Positions 25,151 through 33,517 of a stretch of DNA of 39,300 nt are shown one piece after another; within the stretch, counting starts at the first letter, position 1, and each line of letters opens with the position of its first letter. The translations under genes were made by a program, and so were the position numbers. The DNA comes from an uncultured Burkholderiales bacterium. Its GTDB lineage: Bacteria; Pseudomonadota; Gammaproteobacteria; Burkholderiales; Burkholderiaceae_C. The stretch is taken from positions 1 to 39,300 of the forward strand of contig CALMQI010000016.1 of the NCBI GenBank assembly GCA_937871935.1. The letters are read 5' to 3'. A model generated the notes under the pieces. It had not been told where the DNA came from, made no database searches, and worked only from the letters and a program-made list of their open reading frames with translations.

Positions 25151-27073
25151 GTGAACGATGTGCTGCGGCCGGCGCGCATCGTGTTCGACGACGCGAGCGC
25201 GCCGCGCTCGCTCGACTACGACGATGTGTATCACCCGCGCGCCGGCGCGGCGGCGCAGGCCCGTCACGTGTTCCTCGGCGGCAACCAGCTGCCCGCACGC
25301 TGGGCACGCCGGCGGCACTTCGTGATCGTCGAGACCGGCTTCGGCCTCGGCCACAATTTCCTTGCGTGCTGGGAGGCCTGGCGCGCCGATCCGCAGCGTT
25401 GCGAGCACCTGTGGTTCGTCTCGGTCGAGAAGCACCCGCCCCGCCGCGACGACCTGCGCCGTGCGCACGGCGACCGCGACGTCGATCCATCGGCTCGCCT
25501 GCTGATCGACGCCTGGCCACCGCTGACGCCCGACCTGCACGCCCTGGAGTTCGACGGTGGCCGCGTCTCGCTGCGGCTGGCGTTCGGCGACGCACGCCAC
25601 TGGTTGCCGCAGTGGATGGTGCAGGCCGATGCGTTCATGCTCGACGGCTTCGCGCCGGACCGCAACCCGGCCCTGTGGTCGGCCGAACTGCTGGCGCGCC
25701 TGCGCCACCTGGCTGCGCCCGGCGCCACTGCAGCGACCTGGAGCGTGGCACGCGCGGTGCGCGACGGGCTCGAGTCCGCGGGCTTCGAGGTGGCGCGGCA
25801 ACCCGGCTTCGGCGCCAAGCGCGAAATGCTGGTGGCGCGCTTCGCGCCGGGTTATGCGCTGCGAGTGCCCGAGGGTCGGCGCTTCGGCCGTGGCGGCACG
25901 GCCGCTGTCGTCGGTGCCGGTCTGGCCGGCGCGGCTGCCGCCGACGCGCTGCGACGCCACGGCGTACCGGTGACGGTGTTCGAACAGCAAGCGCACGTGG
26001 CGCAGGGCGCGTCCGGTCAGCGCGGTGGCCTGCTGCATGGCGTGGTGCATGCCGACGATGGGCCTTACGCGCGCTGGCACCGGGCGGCCTTCCTGCACGC
26101 AGCACGCGGCTTTGCCGCCGGCATTGCGCAGGAGCGCGTGGTCGGGCGGCTGAACGGGCTGCTGCGCCGCGAGCGGCATCTCGGCGTGGCCGAGTTGCGC
26201 CAACGTGCGCACGCGCTCGCCCTGCCCGACGACTACGCCCGACCGCTCGATGCCGGGCAGGCCGTCGAACTCAGCGCCGGCACCGCAGCCTGGCCGGCGT
26301 GGCTGTTCCCGACCGGCGGCTGGGTCGACCCGCGCAGCGCCGTGAGTGCATGGCTCGGGCATGACAACGGCATCGAACTGCGTGCCCCGGCCCGCGTGAA
26401 TGCGCTGCGCCGCGCCGCCGGCGGGCGCTGGCAGCTGCTCGATGGTCAGGGCCGCGTGCTGGCCGAGGTCGACCACGTCGTGCTGGCCAACGCGCATGAC
26501 ACGCAGCGCCTGGCCGGCCCGCTCGAGGTGGCGCTGCGATCGGTGCGGGGCCAGGTCACGATGCTGCCGGCCGACGCAGCCCGGTTGCCCGCGCTGCCGC
26601 TGCCGCTGGCCGGCGACGGATACGTGCTGGCCCTGCGCGACGGCGACTGGCTCTGTGGCGCCACACACGATGTCGACGATGCGCACGCGGACCTGCGTGA
26701 TGACGATCACCGCCGCAACCTCGACACGCTGAGCGGCCTGCTGGGTCGGCAAGTCGCTATCGATCCGGCTCGCGTCACCGGCCGCGTGGCCTGGCGCCTG
26801 TCGACACCCGACCGGCTGCCGTTGGTCGGGTCCCTGCCCTCGCACAGCGCCTCGGTGCGACCGGATCAGCCACGCTTTCTGCCGCGGCACGACGGCCTGC
26901 ACGTGCTGGCCGCGCTCGGTTCGCGCGGGCTGGCGCAGTCGGCACTCGGCGGCGAGATCGTGGCCAGCTGGATCAGCGGTGCGCCGATGCCGGTGGCCAG
27001 CGACACGCTCGACGCGGTGGACGTGGCGCGCTGGTCGGCCCGCGTGGCGCGGATCAGAAACGCAGCGTCTTGA
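25151..27073 (+). CDS. mnmC: Bifunctional tRNA 5-methylaminomethyl-2-thiouridine biosynthesis protein MnmC
   Basis: Finishes the mnm5s2U34 wobble modification of tRNAs. The C-terminal FAD domain removes the carboxymethyl group and the N-terminal domain methylates the product with SAM. The 640-residue protein has the methyltransferase domain (about 1-235; [35 protein letters not shown]). The FAD-dependent oxidoreductase domain (about 255-640) starts with the dinucleotide-binding [19 protein letters not shown] and ends near [20 protein letters not shown]. The start is a GTG, 12 bases after AAGGGG. The 3' end overlaps the convergent rpiA gene by 20 bases. Confidence 0.94.
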   Translation: MNDVLRPARIVFDDASAPRSLDYDDVYHPRAGAAAQARHVFLGGNQLPARWARRRHFVIVETGFGLGHNFLACWEAWRADPQRCEHLWFVSVEKHPPRRDDLRRAHGDRDVDPSARLLIDAWPPLTPDLHALEFDGGRVSLRLAFGDARHWLPQWMVQADAFMLDGFAPDRNPALWSAELLARLRHLAAPGATAATWSVARAVRDGLESAGFEVARQPGFGAKREMLVARFAPGYALRVPEGRRFGRGGTAAVVGAGLAGAAAADALRRHGVPVTVFEQQAHVAQGASGQRGGLLHGVVHADDGPYARWHRAAFLHAARGFAAGIAQERVVGRLNGLLRRERHLGVAELRQRAHALALPDDYARPLDAGQAVELSAGTAAWPAWLFPTGGWVDPRSAVSAWLGHDNGIELRAPARVNALRRAAGGRWQLLDGQGRVLAEVDHVVLANAHDTQRLAGPLEVALRSVRGQVTMLPADAARLPALPLPLAGDGYVLALRDGDWLCGATHDVDDAHADLRDDDHRRNLDTLSGLLGRQVAIDPARVTGRVAWRLSTPDRLPLVGSLPSHSASVRPDQPRFLPRHDGLHVLAALGSRGLAQSALGGEIVASWISGAPMPVASDTLDAVDVARWSARVARIRNAAS

Positions 27074-27713
27074 CGCCCTCAGGCGTGCCCAGGAGGCAGA
27101 TTTGCGCCTTGTGGCGGGCGAAGATGCCCACCGTGACGACACCCGGCCACTGGTTGATCTCGGTCTCCATCGCCAACGGGTCACGGATGGCGAGCCCGCT
27201 CACGTCGACGATGGCGTTGCCGTTGTCGGTGACGACGCGGCCGCGCTGCACCGCCTGCCCGCCCAGGCGGGCGAAACGACGCACCACCTGTGCCACCGCC
27301 ATCGGGATCACCTCGACCGGCAGCGGAAAGCGCCCCAACACCGCGACCTGCTTGGACTGGTCGGCGATGCAGACGAAGCGATCGGCCAGGTCGGCCACGA
27401 TCTTCTCGCGCGTCAGCGCGGCGCCGCCCCCCTTGATCATGAAGCCATGGCCGTCGATTTCGTCGGCACCATCGATGTAGACCGGAATGCGCTCGACCTG
27501 GTCGGCTTCCAGTACTTCGATTCCGGCAGCGCGCAGCCGCGTCGTGCTGGCTACCGAGCTGGAGACCGCGCCGGCAACGCGCTGGCGCACGGTGGCCAGC
27601 GCATCGATGAAGTGATTCACCGTGGAGCCGGTGCCGACGCCGACGACCGCGCCGTCCACCAGGTATTCGAGGGCGGCACGGCCGACCTGGGCTTTCAGTT
27701 CATCGGGCGTCAT
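27054..27713 (-). CDS. rpiA: Ribose-5-phosphate isomerase A
   Basis: Interconverts ribose 5-phosphate and ribulose 5-phosphate in the pentose phosphate pathway. The 219-residue protein has the phosphate-binding [15 protein letters not shown] (about 25-39), the substrate loop [19 protein letters not shown] with the catalytic acids, and ALTREKIVA. Length is exactly typical. The end of the gene overlaps mnmC tail to tail (27054-27073). A CATAAT-like -10 lies about 65 bases upstream (27775-27780). Confidence 0.96.
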   Translation of the reverse strand: MTPDELKAQVGRAALEYLVDGAVVGVGTGSTVNHFIDALATVRQRVAGAVSSSVASTTRLRAAGIEVLEADQVERIPVYIDGADEIDGHGFMIKGGGAALTREKIVADLADRFVCIADQSKQVAVLGRFPLPVEVIPMAVAQVVRRFARLGGQAVQRGRVVTDNGNAIVDVSGLAIRDPLAMETEINQWPGVVTVGIFARHKAQICLLGTPEGVKTLRF

Positions 27714-27884
27714 GGCAGTCTCGAGGGCATTGGCAAGATGGCATACGGCGGGCCGGCCAAGCCGGCGCGCCGTGAATTATGGCCGGCCCGTCCCCGGGCT
27801 CGCGGGGCTGCACGGCAACGACATGGCGTGCGGCGCCGGTCAGAATGCGTCGTCCAATCGATTGGTGAATCACCAGGAGTGATC

Positions 27885-28268
27885 TTGCGCCGTCCCGATG
27901 TCCTCAGTCGCATCCTGATGCTGGCCGCCCTGTGCCTGGGCACGCTGGCCACCGGCAGCGTGCTGGCTGCGACAAAGACGGTCTACCGATGCACCGCGGC
28001 GAACGGACAGGTCACCCTGTCCGACCGACGTTGCCCGGAGGACGACGCACCAGCCAAGGCATCAAAGGGCGACGTGCAGAAGGGCGACGTGCAGAAGGCC
28101 GACGCCGCCAAGCCCGCCGCCAGCCAGGCGTCGGCCGCGTTGAGCAAAGTCTGTGGCGACGCCAAGGACAAGCTGGTCGAGCGGCGCAAGCAGAAGAACC
28201 TGACGACGGCCGAGCGCACCGCGTTGCGCCAGCTCGAGGACGAGCACCGCCGCACCTGCGGAGCGTAG
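27885..28268 (+). CDS. Small secreted DUF4124-like protein
   Basis: A 127-residue protein with an N-terminal signal peptide ([20 protein letters not shown], cleavage likely after SVLAA). The mature part starts [20 protein letters not shown] followed by CP, the short Cys-containing DUF4124 pattern. A Lys/Ala/Asp-rich linker with a 15-base tandem repeat (28068-28097, residues KGDVQ twice) follows, then a charged helical tail with two more cysteines ([14 protein letters not shown]). The start is taken as TTG at 27885, five bases after AGGAG, because it supplies the positively charged n-region; the ATG at 27918 would give a signal without one. Function is unknown. pyrD begins 41 bases later. Confidence 0.75.
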   Translation: MRRPDVLSRILMLAALCLGTLATGSVLAATKTVYRCTAANGQVTLSDRRCPEDDAPAKASKGDVQKGDVQKADAAKPAASQASAALSKVCGDAKDKLVERRKQKNLTTAERTALRQLEDEHRRTCGA

Positions 28269-28309
28269 CCAAGCGTCTGCCAGAATGCGGCGCCCGAAAC
28301 GCCGCCACC

Positions 28310-29350
28310 ATGTCGCTGCTTCCCTACGGCCCTGCGCGGGCCTTCCTGTTCGGCCTCGATGCCGAGCGTGCCCATGACCTGACGCTCAACGCACTGGCCG
28401 CGCTGCAGGCCACGCCGGCGCGCTGCGTCTGGGTGCAGCCACGGATCGCCGATGCGGTCACATTGGCCGGCTTGCACTTCCCCAACCGCATCGGCCTGGC
28501 CGCCGGTCTGGACAAGAACGGCCGCTGCATCGACGCGTTCGGCGACATGGGCTTCGGCTTCGTCGAGGTGGGCACCGTCACGCCGAAGGCGCAGCCGGGC
28601 AACCCGAAGCCGCGCCTGTTCAGGCTGCCGGAAGCCCAGGCGCTGATCAACCGGCTCGGCTTCAACAACGACGGTCTCGATGCCTTCGTCGCCAACGTAC
28701 AGCGGGCTCGACGCTTTCGTGCCGGTGGCGGCATCCTGGGCTTGAACATCGGCAAGAACGCGAGCACGCCGATCGAACGCGCTATTGACGACTACTTGCT
28801 CGGCCTTGCCGGCGTGTACCCGCATGCCGACTACGTGACGGTCAACATCTCGAGCCCGAATACCAAGAACCTGCGCGAGCTGCAGTCCGACGAGGCGCTC
28901 GACGCGCTGTTGGCGGCGTTGCAGCGGCGGCGCATCGAACTGGCCGGGCAGCACCGGCGCAGCGTGCCGATCTTCGTGAAGATCGCGCCGGATCTGGACG
29001 AGGACCAGGTGCGCGTGATCGCGGCGGCGTTGCAACGACACCGCGTCGACGGCGTGGTGGCGACCAACACCACGGTGGCGCGCGACGCGGTCCAGGGCTT
29101 GCCGCATGCCGACGAGACCGGCGGCTTGTCCGGCGCTCCGGTGCTGGCGCCGAGCAACCGCATCATTGGCTGGCTGCGCGCCGCACTGGGCGCCGACTAT
29201 CCGATCATCGGCGTCGGTGGTGTGCTGAGCGGCGACGACGCGCGCTCGAAGATCGAGGCCGGGGCAAACCTGGTGCAGATCTATACCGGCTTCATCTACC
29301 GCGGCCCGGCGCTGGTGCGCGAATGCGCTCGTGCGCTGCGGTCGAGCTGA
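28310..29350 (+). CDS. pyrD: Dihydroorotate dehydrogenase (quinone), class 2
   Basis: Oxidises dihydroorotate to orotate with electrons passed to the quinone pool, at the inner membrane. The 346-residue protein has the N-terminal helix that binds the membrane and quinone (about 1-40), then [37 protein letters not shown], and FNNDGLDAF. The catalytic serine lies in [12 protein letters not shown] (S181/S182), which marks class 2. FMN-phosphate-binding [11 protein letters not shown] and [11 protein letters not shown] are near the end. The start ATG gives the normal [14 protein letters not shown]; a CAGAAT -10-like box is 21 bases upstream. It ends 13 bases before the convergent ggt. Confidence 0.96.
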   Translation: MSLLPYGPARAFLFGLDAERAHDLTLNALAALQATPARCVWVQPRIADAVTLAGLHFPNRIGLAAGLDKNGRCIDAFGDMGFGFVEVGTVTPKAQPGNPKPRLFRLPEAQALINRLGFNNDGLDAFVANVQRARRFRAGGGILGLNIGKNASTPIERAIDDYLLGLAGVYPHADYVTVNISSPNTKNLRELQSDEALDALLAALQRRRIELAGQHRRSVPIFVKIAPDLDEDQVRVIAAALQRHRVDGVVATNTTVARDAVQGLPHADETGGLSGAPVLAPSNRIIGWLRAALGADYPIIGVGGVLSGDDARSKIEAGANLVQIYTGFIYRGPALVRECARALRSS

Positions 29351-29363
29351 TACGCGCGGGTCG

Positions 29364-31160
29364 TCACTCGCCCATCACGACGCCTTCGCGGCGCGGATCG
29401 GCGCCACCCAACCAGCCAGCCGGCACGCGCTGGATCGCCTGCAGACCACTCGTCAGGTCGGCTTGGATCACCTCGTGCCCACGCGCGGTCAGCGCCTCGA
29501 TCGTCGCAGCCGGGAAACGGTGTCGCTCGAGCAGGGTCGGCCCGTTGTAGCTGCCGAAGTTGGGCAATGCGATCGCCTGTTGCGGCTTCAGCCCCCAGTC
29601 GAGCGTGCCGATCAGCGTCTTGGCGGTGTAGTGGATGATGCCGGCGCCACCCGGCGAGCCCAGGCTCATCAATAGGCGGCCGTCGCGCCGGTCGAACACC
29701 AGCGTCGGGCTCATGCTCGAGCGCGGCCGCTTGCCGGGCTGCACCCGGTTGGCGATCGGCCGTCCGTCGGCGTCGGCCGGCGCGAACGAGAAGTCGGTCA
29801 GCTGGTTGTTCAGCATGTAGCCGCCGGCCAGGCCGGTGCCGCCGTCGGCCAGGATGCGCGAGCCCCACGCAGCCTCGATGGTGGTCGTCATCGCGACGGC
29901 TCGCCCATCGGCGTCGACGATCGACAGGTGGCTGGTGCCCGATTCGGGCTGGACCGGCATCGGTGCCAGCGTCGACCGCGAGGCCCCAGGTTGGCCCGGC
30001 CTGGCCATGCGCATGCTGGTTGCACCGATCAGCCGCGCGCGCTCACGCAGGTAGCCGTCGTCGAGCAGGCTGTCCCAGGCGCCGGCCGGCGGCGCGGTGA
30101 AATCGGGATCGCCGACAAAGAGCGCGCGATCGGCGAAGGCGAGCCGTGCGGCCTCGGTGTAGAGGTGAAGCCAGTCCGGCCCGGGCAGACCCTGCTGCAG
30201 GGGCGATGGCGCCGCCGCCGGTGCGAATTCGAGCAGCTTGAGGATCTGCATCACCGCCAGGTGCCCCGACGACGGCGGCGGAAAGCCGCAGACGCGATAG
30301 ATCGCCTTCCAGTCGGTACAGATCACGCTGCGGCGCTTCGATTCATAACGCGCCAGATCCGCCTCGTTCAGGCGGCCGGGGTTCGTCGGGTGAGTCTGCA
30401 CCCGACGGGCCAGGTCGGTGGCGATGCGCCCGCGGTGGAACGCATCGGCGCCCTGCGTGGCCACCTCGCGCAGTACGGCGGCCAGCGCCGGATTCTTCAG
30501 CAGGTGGCCGACTGACCAGGGCGTGCCATCGGCGGCGTAGTAGAACGCCGCGGCTTCGGGCTGCGCGCGCAAGCCGCTGTCGCCCGCCAACGCAGCGTGC
30601 AAACGCGGGCTGACACGAAAGCCCTGCTCGGCCAGCCGGATCGCCGGCTCGAACAAGGTCGCCCACGGCAGCCGGCCATGTTCACGATGGGCGTCCTGCA
30701 GCACCCGCAGCGCGCCCGGCACACCGACCGAACGGCCACCGAGCACCGCCTCGCGAAACGGCATCGGCCGCCCGTCGGGGCGCAGGAACAGACGTTCGTC
30801 GACTGCAGCCGGCGCGGTCTCGCGGCCGTCGAAGGCGTCGATGCGCCGACCGTCCCAGTGCAGGACGAATGCACCACCGCCGATGCCGCTGGCCTGCGGC
30901 TCGACCAGCGTGAGCACCATCTGCACCGCCACGGCGGCGTCGATCGCACTGCCGCCGGCTTTCAGCACCTGGTAGCCGGTATCACTGGCGATTGGATTGG
31001 CCGCCGCGACGGCGAACCGTGTGGTCGCCCAGCCGGGCTTGTCGACCCAGCCCGACGGGCCCTCGGGTTGCGGCGGTAGCCGGTAATCGAGACCACCCGG
31101 AGCCGTGCACCCGGCCAGCGCGACCAGGCACAACGCAATGCGGATCCAGCGGCGGGCCAT
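29364..31160 (-). CDS. ggt: Gamma-glutamyltransferase (lipoprotein form)
   Basis: Cleaves gamma-glutamyl bonds such as that of glutathione, in the periplasm or at the membrane. The 598-residue precursor starts with a lipoprotein signal (MARRWIRIALCLVALAGC, Cys18). ASGIGGGAFVLHWDGRRIDA and DGRETAP lie in the large subunit. Autoprocessing should occur before Thr409 in ESGTSHLSIVDADGRAVAMT, producing the small subunit; GSPGGAGIIHY follows. The start is the ATG at 31160 with AGGAG eight bases upstream. That ribosome site lies in the 3' arm of an 8-bp hairpin (31164-31186). It sits 45 bases downstream of the chimeric gene on the same strand. Confidence 0.94.
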   Translation of the reverse strand: MARRWIRIALCLVALAGCTAPGGLDYRLPPQPEGPSGWVDKPGWATTRFAVAAANPIASDTGYQVLKAGGSAIDAAVAVQMVLTLVEPQASGIGGGAFVLHWDGRRIDAFDGRETAPAAVDERLFLRPDGRPMPFREAVLGGRSVGVPGALRVLQDAHREHGRLPWATLFEPAIRLAEQGFRVSPRLHAALAGDSGLRAQPEAAAFYYAADGTPWSVGHLLKNPALAAVLREVATQGADAFHRGRIATDLARRVQTHPTNPGRLNEADLARYESKRRSVICTDWKAIYRVCGFPPPSSGHLAVMQILKLLEFAPAAAPSPLQQGLPGPDWLHLYTEAARLAFADRALFVGDPDFTAPPAGAWDSLLDDGYLRERARLIGATSMRMARPGQPGASRSTLAPMPVQPESGTSHLSIVDADGRAVAMTTTIEAAWGSRILADGGTGLAGGYMLNNQLTDFSFAPADADGRPIANRVQPGKRPRSSMSPTLVFDRRDGRLLMSLGSPGGAGIIHYTAKTLIGTLDWGLKPQQAIALPNFGSYNGPTLLERHRFPAATIEALTARGHEVIQADLTSGLQAIQRVPAGWLGGADPRREGVVMGE

Positions 31161-31163
31161 CGG

Positions 31164-31186
31164 GCGGCTCCTCAAGGCGGAGCCGC
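31164..31186 (-). promoter_or_regulatory. Hairpin covering the ggt ribosome binding site
   Basis: On the minus strand GCGGCTCC pairs with GGAGCCGC across a 7-base loop. The second arm contains the GGAG that serves as Shine-Dalgarno for the ggt ATG at 31160. Folding would hide the site, so ggt translation may depend on unfolding or on coupling to the upstream gene. Confidence 0.45.
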
Positions 31187-31189
31187 GAT

Positions 31190-31205
31190 CGTAGCGGCCG
31201 CTACG
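31190..31205. repeat. 16-bp perfect palindrome after the chimeric gene
   Basis: CGTAGCGGCCGCTACG reads the same on both strands and touches the stop codon of the chimeric gene (31206-31208). No T tract follows, so it is either a weak terminator, an RNA hairpin, or a protein-binding site. Confidence 0.5.
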
Positions 31206-31652
31206 TCAATGCACGGCGACTCCGGTCTTCGCGCGCACTTCGTCGATCGTCACGCCGGGGGCGAGTTCCACCACCTTCAGGCCGTGCGGCGTCACGTCGA
31301 GCACACACAGGTCGGTGATGATGCGGTCGACCACGCCCACGCCGGTGAGCGGCAACGTGCACTGCGGCAGGATCTTCAGGTCGGTGGAACCGTCCTTCTT
31401 GGTCGCCACGTGCTCCATCAGCACCACCACGTTGCCGACGCCGGCCACGCCGCGTGCCGCCTCGACCAGCGAGCGCCGCAGCGAGGCCACCTGGCTGGCC
31501 GCGGGGTAACCGAGCTCGACGTCGAACGACACGTCGGCGCCCTCGATCCGCAGGTTCTTCACCTGCCGGGTGCTGACGAGGTCCTTGCCGGTATTGGGAT
31601 CGACGACGGACTTCAGGGCTTCCAGCAGGAGGGGCTCGGTGACTGTGCTCAT
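31206..31652 (-). CDS. Chimeric protein: ApbC/Mrp N-terminal domain fused to CoA-transferase B C-terminus
   Basis: The 148-residue protein joins two unrelated families in frame. Residues 1 to about 74 ([40 protein letters not shown]) are the MIP18-like N-terminal domain of the ApbC/Mrp Fe-S cluster carrier. Residues about 69-148 ([55 protein letters not shown]) are the C-terminal end of 3-oxoacid CoA-transferase subunit B. The join lies around [11 protein letters not shown] (31422-31448), which both families resemble. The ApbC P-loop ATPase and the CoA-transferase active-site glutamate region are both missing, so neither parent activity is expected. No strong ribosome site precedes the ATG. 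It may be a true fusion gene, a decaying remnant, or an assembly join. Confidence 0.8.
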   Translation of the reverse strand: MSTVTEPLLLEALKSVVDPNTGKDLVSTRQVKNLRIEGADVSFDVELGYPAASQVASLRRSLVEAARGVAGVGNVVVLMEHVATKKDGSTDLKILPQCTLPLTGVGVVDRIITDLCVLDVTPHGLKVVELAPGVTIDEVRAKTGVAVH

Positions 31653-31901
31653 GGTGTGGGGCTCGGCAAGGCCCGGCAGTCTAGCCGAGCAGGCCCGACG
31701 TGCTCGCAGCAGGCCCATGGACGCTGTCGGACGCGGCGACGCACGCCCGCGGACGTCATTTGTTCCCGGTCGAGCCGGCACCCCGCCAAGGATTGCGCAA
31801 TCCGCAGCAACCAGCCCCCTCGATCGTGGGGCGGCCGGTCACACCTGGATCCGACGCGCTTGCTTACAGTGCGGGCAACGCATCCCTGATCTCAAAACAA
31901 G
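31653..31901. other. Noncoding divergent gap upstream of the chimeric gene
   Basis: These 249 bases hold no gene I can support. They contain a 14-bp perfect palindrome (GGATTGCGCAATCC, 31790-31803) and, on the minus strand, a TAGACT -10-like box about 25 bases before the chimeric gene's ATG. The end nearest 31901 is less GC-rich than the rest. No remnant of the missing parts of apbC or the CoA-transferase genes was recognised. Confidence 0.5.
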
Positions 31902-32387
31902 ATGTTCGCTGCCCGGGTAGTCCAGCACTGCAAACGCGTCCTCAGCATCTGGACCCGATTGCGCCATGGCGTGCACGCCGTCGACTGGCCTACCGTGCGT
32001 GCGCCGCTGGGCGACGACGACGTGGTGCTGCAGAGCCCCACCCACCAGTGGCTGCGCGACGTGTCGCGCGCCGTGCATCCCACCCAGCTGTGCCGGCACC
32101 ATCCACGCGTGGCCAACCGTATCGCCTGCGCCTGGCACGACCCCAAGCGCACCGAGCGCCTGCTCAGCGAGCTGATGGTCGACCGCCGCGGCACGCGGCG
32201 CGGCTTTCCGCCGCGCATCATCGAGGAGATCGACCGTCTGTACCGGCACAACGCCGGCCGCATGAACCCGATACTGCGTCGCCGCGGCCCGCCCGATCTG
32301 CAGCTGGTGCCCCACTCGCGCTTGCCGGACCTGCCGGCGTCGACGATGCGCGGCGCGCAGTCCCGCGGAGCCCAGGGCAGCCACTGA
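31902..32387 (+). CDS. Conserved protein of unknown function (161 aa)
   Basis: A soluble, basic protein with no signal peptide or membrane segment. Readable features are WPTVRAPLGDDDVVLQSPTH near residues 29-48, HPTQLCRHHPRVANRIACAW (about 59-78), and ELMVDRRGTRRGFPPRIIEE with IDRLYRHN. The pattern of a Leu-rich N-terminus, HP..LC..(F/Y/H)PR.(A/C)NRIA and DRRG.R.GFP looks like a family I associate with Burkholderiales hypothetical proteins, but I know no function. The start ATG at 31902 is preceded by an A-rich stretch without a good ribosome site. It is convergent with the GNAT gene, 21 bases apart. Confidence 0.75.
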   Translation: MFAARVVQHCKRVLSIWTRLRHGVHAVDWPTVRAPLGDDDVVLQSPTHQWLRDVSRAVHPTQLCRHHPRVANRIACAWHDPKRTERLLSELMVDRRGTRRGFPPRIIEEIDRLYRHNAGRMNPILRRRGPPDLQLVPHSRLPDLPASTMRGAQSRGAQGSH

Positions 32388-32408
32388 GGCGCCGGCAGTG
32401 CGCGCGGG

Positions 32409-32975
32409 CTAGAAGTCGTCGCGGGCCAGTCCCCAGACCACGCTGTCGCGCGGCAGCGGTGACAGATTGGGCCGCACGGTGGCCCGCCGCAGCAGGCCTT
32501 CGCGCTGCAGACCCACTCGGCCCAGCATCGCGCCGGCGCGATGATGCTCGGCATCGGTGAGGGCCCAGAGCCGGTGCACCGCAGGCCGCGTCTTGAGCCA
32601 GCCGACCAGCAGCCCTGCCGCCTCCGTGGCGTGGCCGTGACCCCAGGCGGTGCGCGACAGCAGGACACCGAAGTCCACCGCGTGACCACGCGGCCGACAA
32701 GCGATGCAACCCAGCACGCCGGCGGCGTCGAGCGACTCGATCATCCAGTGGAACTCGCTGCCGTCGCGCCAGCGCTGCGCGCTCGCATCCAGGAAGGCCC
32801 AGGCTTCGCCCTGGGCCATCTGCGCCGGCCAGGCGACGTAGCGCATCACCTCGGGGTCGTGCGCGATTGCGAACAGCGCGGCCGCGTCGTGCACGCGCGA
32901 GCGCCGCAGTCGCAGCTGCCGCCCGGCCAGGAGCTCGGGCGGACTCAACGACAGCCTGTCGCCGGGGATCGACAT
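32409..32975 (-). CDS. GNAT-family N-acetyltransferase (RimJ/RimL type)
   Basis: A 188-residue acetyl-CoA-dependent transferase. The start of the fold reads LRLRRSRVHDAAALFAIAHD followed by PEVMRYVAWP; the core strand and acetyl-CoA site are DFGVLLSRTAWGHGHATEAA (motif A, with the Q/RxxGxG/A loop drifted to RTAWGHGHA); HHRAGAMLGRVGLQREGLLR is the typical C-terminal part. The acceptor is unknown. The start ATG at 32975 (MSIPGDRLSL) is chosen over an upstream non-ATG start. It is the last gene of a five-gene minus-strand run from the adenine deaminase. Confidence 0.9.
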   Translation of the reverse strand: MSIPGDRLSLSPPELLAGRQLRLRRSRVHDAAALFAIAHDPEVMRYVAWPAQMAQGEAWAFLDASAQRWRDGSEFHWMIESLDAAGVLGCIACRPRGHAVDFGVLLSRTAWGHGHATEAAGLLVGWLKTRPAVHRLWALTDAEHHRAGAMLGRVGLQREGLLRRATVRPNLSPLPRDSVVWGLARDDF

Positions 32976-33001
32976 CGTGGATAAGCGCTCGCTGCCCCTG
33001 G

Positions 33002-33466
33002 TCAATCGTCCGGCCGGTCGCGGCGCAGTTGTTCGACGCGCGCCATGACCAGCGCCACCAGATCATCGGCATTGCAGTCCACCGCCAGCAGCGGCAACGC
33101 CAACGGATCGATCTCGTCGGTCAGCTCGATTTCGAGGCACGGGAAACGCAGGCCGAACCGCTGCGCCCGCACGTGCCGCGCCTGCGCCACGTTGCGCAGC
33201 ATGATCACCTGCTCGCGAAAACCGCGATACCACAGCCGGTCGCCGAACACCGACAACACCGGGTGCTGCCGCGTCAGCAGACGGCTGCTCGCGAGAAAGA
33301 TGCCGGCGCCGCAGGCCAGCAGTACCAGCGCGCCGACCGCCCACAGCAGCAACGGCAGCGCGAAGGACATCAGCCAGGCAGTGAGGCTGCCGACCGCCAG
33401 CAGACCTGCCACCTGCCAGGTCAGCGAGCGGGTGTCGCTGTAGAAGTCGTCGCGCGGGCCCTTCAT
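33002..33466 (-). CDS. Small membrane protein with two TM segments, unknown function
   Basis: A 154-residue protein. A polar N-terminus is followed by two closely spaced hydrophobic segments (about 17-36 and 38-60), then a soluble domain: VLSVFGDRLWYRGFREQVIM, FPCLEIELTDEIDPLALPLL and DDLVALVMARVEQLRRDR. The arrangement (two TMs then a PH-like beta-rich domain with a GLWYRGF-type strand) is reminiscent of STM3941-type proteins, but the match is weak. It sits 26 bases before the GNAT gene and 51 after the PAP2 gene in the same direction. Confidence 0.8.
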   Translation of the reverse strand: MKGPRDDFYSDTRSLTWQVAGLLAVGSLTAWLMSFALPLLLWAVGALVLLACGAGIFLASSRLLTRQHPVLSVFGDRLWYRGFREQVIMLRNVAQARHVRAQRFGLRFPCLEIELTDEIDPLALPLLAVDCNADDLVALVMARVEQLRRDRPDD

Positions 33467-33517
33467 GCGTCGTCGAGCGGTGGCCTTCGGGGAGGAGGCA
33501 TTGTCACCCCGGCGCGC

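Noticed and set aside
24539-27184. 881-codon minus-strand open frame opposite efp and mnmC
   Set aside because: Spans two well-identified genes on the other strand; composition typical of an antisense frame.
26979-27884. Long 5' extension of the DUF4124-like gene
   Set aside because: It runs antisense to rpiA. The signal peptide and ribosome site place the start at 27885.
31839-32384. Minus-strand frame ending in MRCPHCKQARRIQV, with a CxxC zinc-ribbon look
   Set aside because: It is opposite the 161-residue gene, and the only motif is a single CxxC in the last 14 residues. Too little to call an Ogr-like or transposase remnant.
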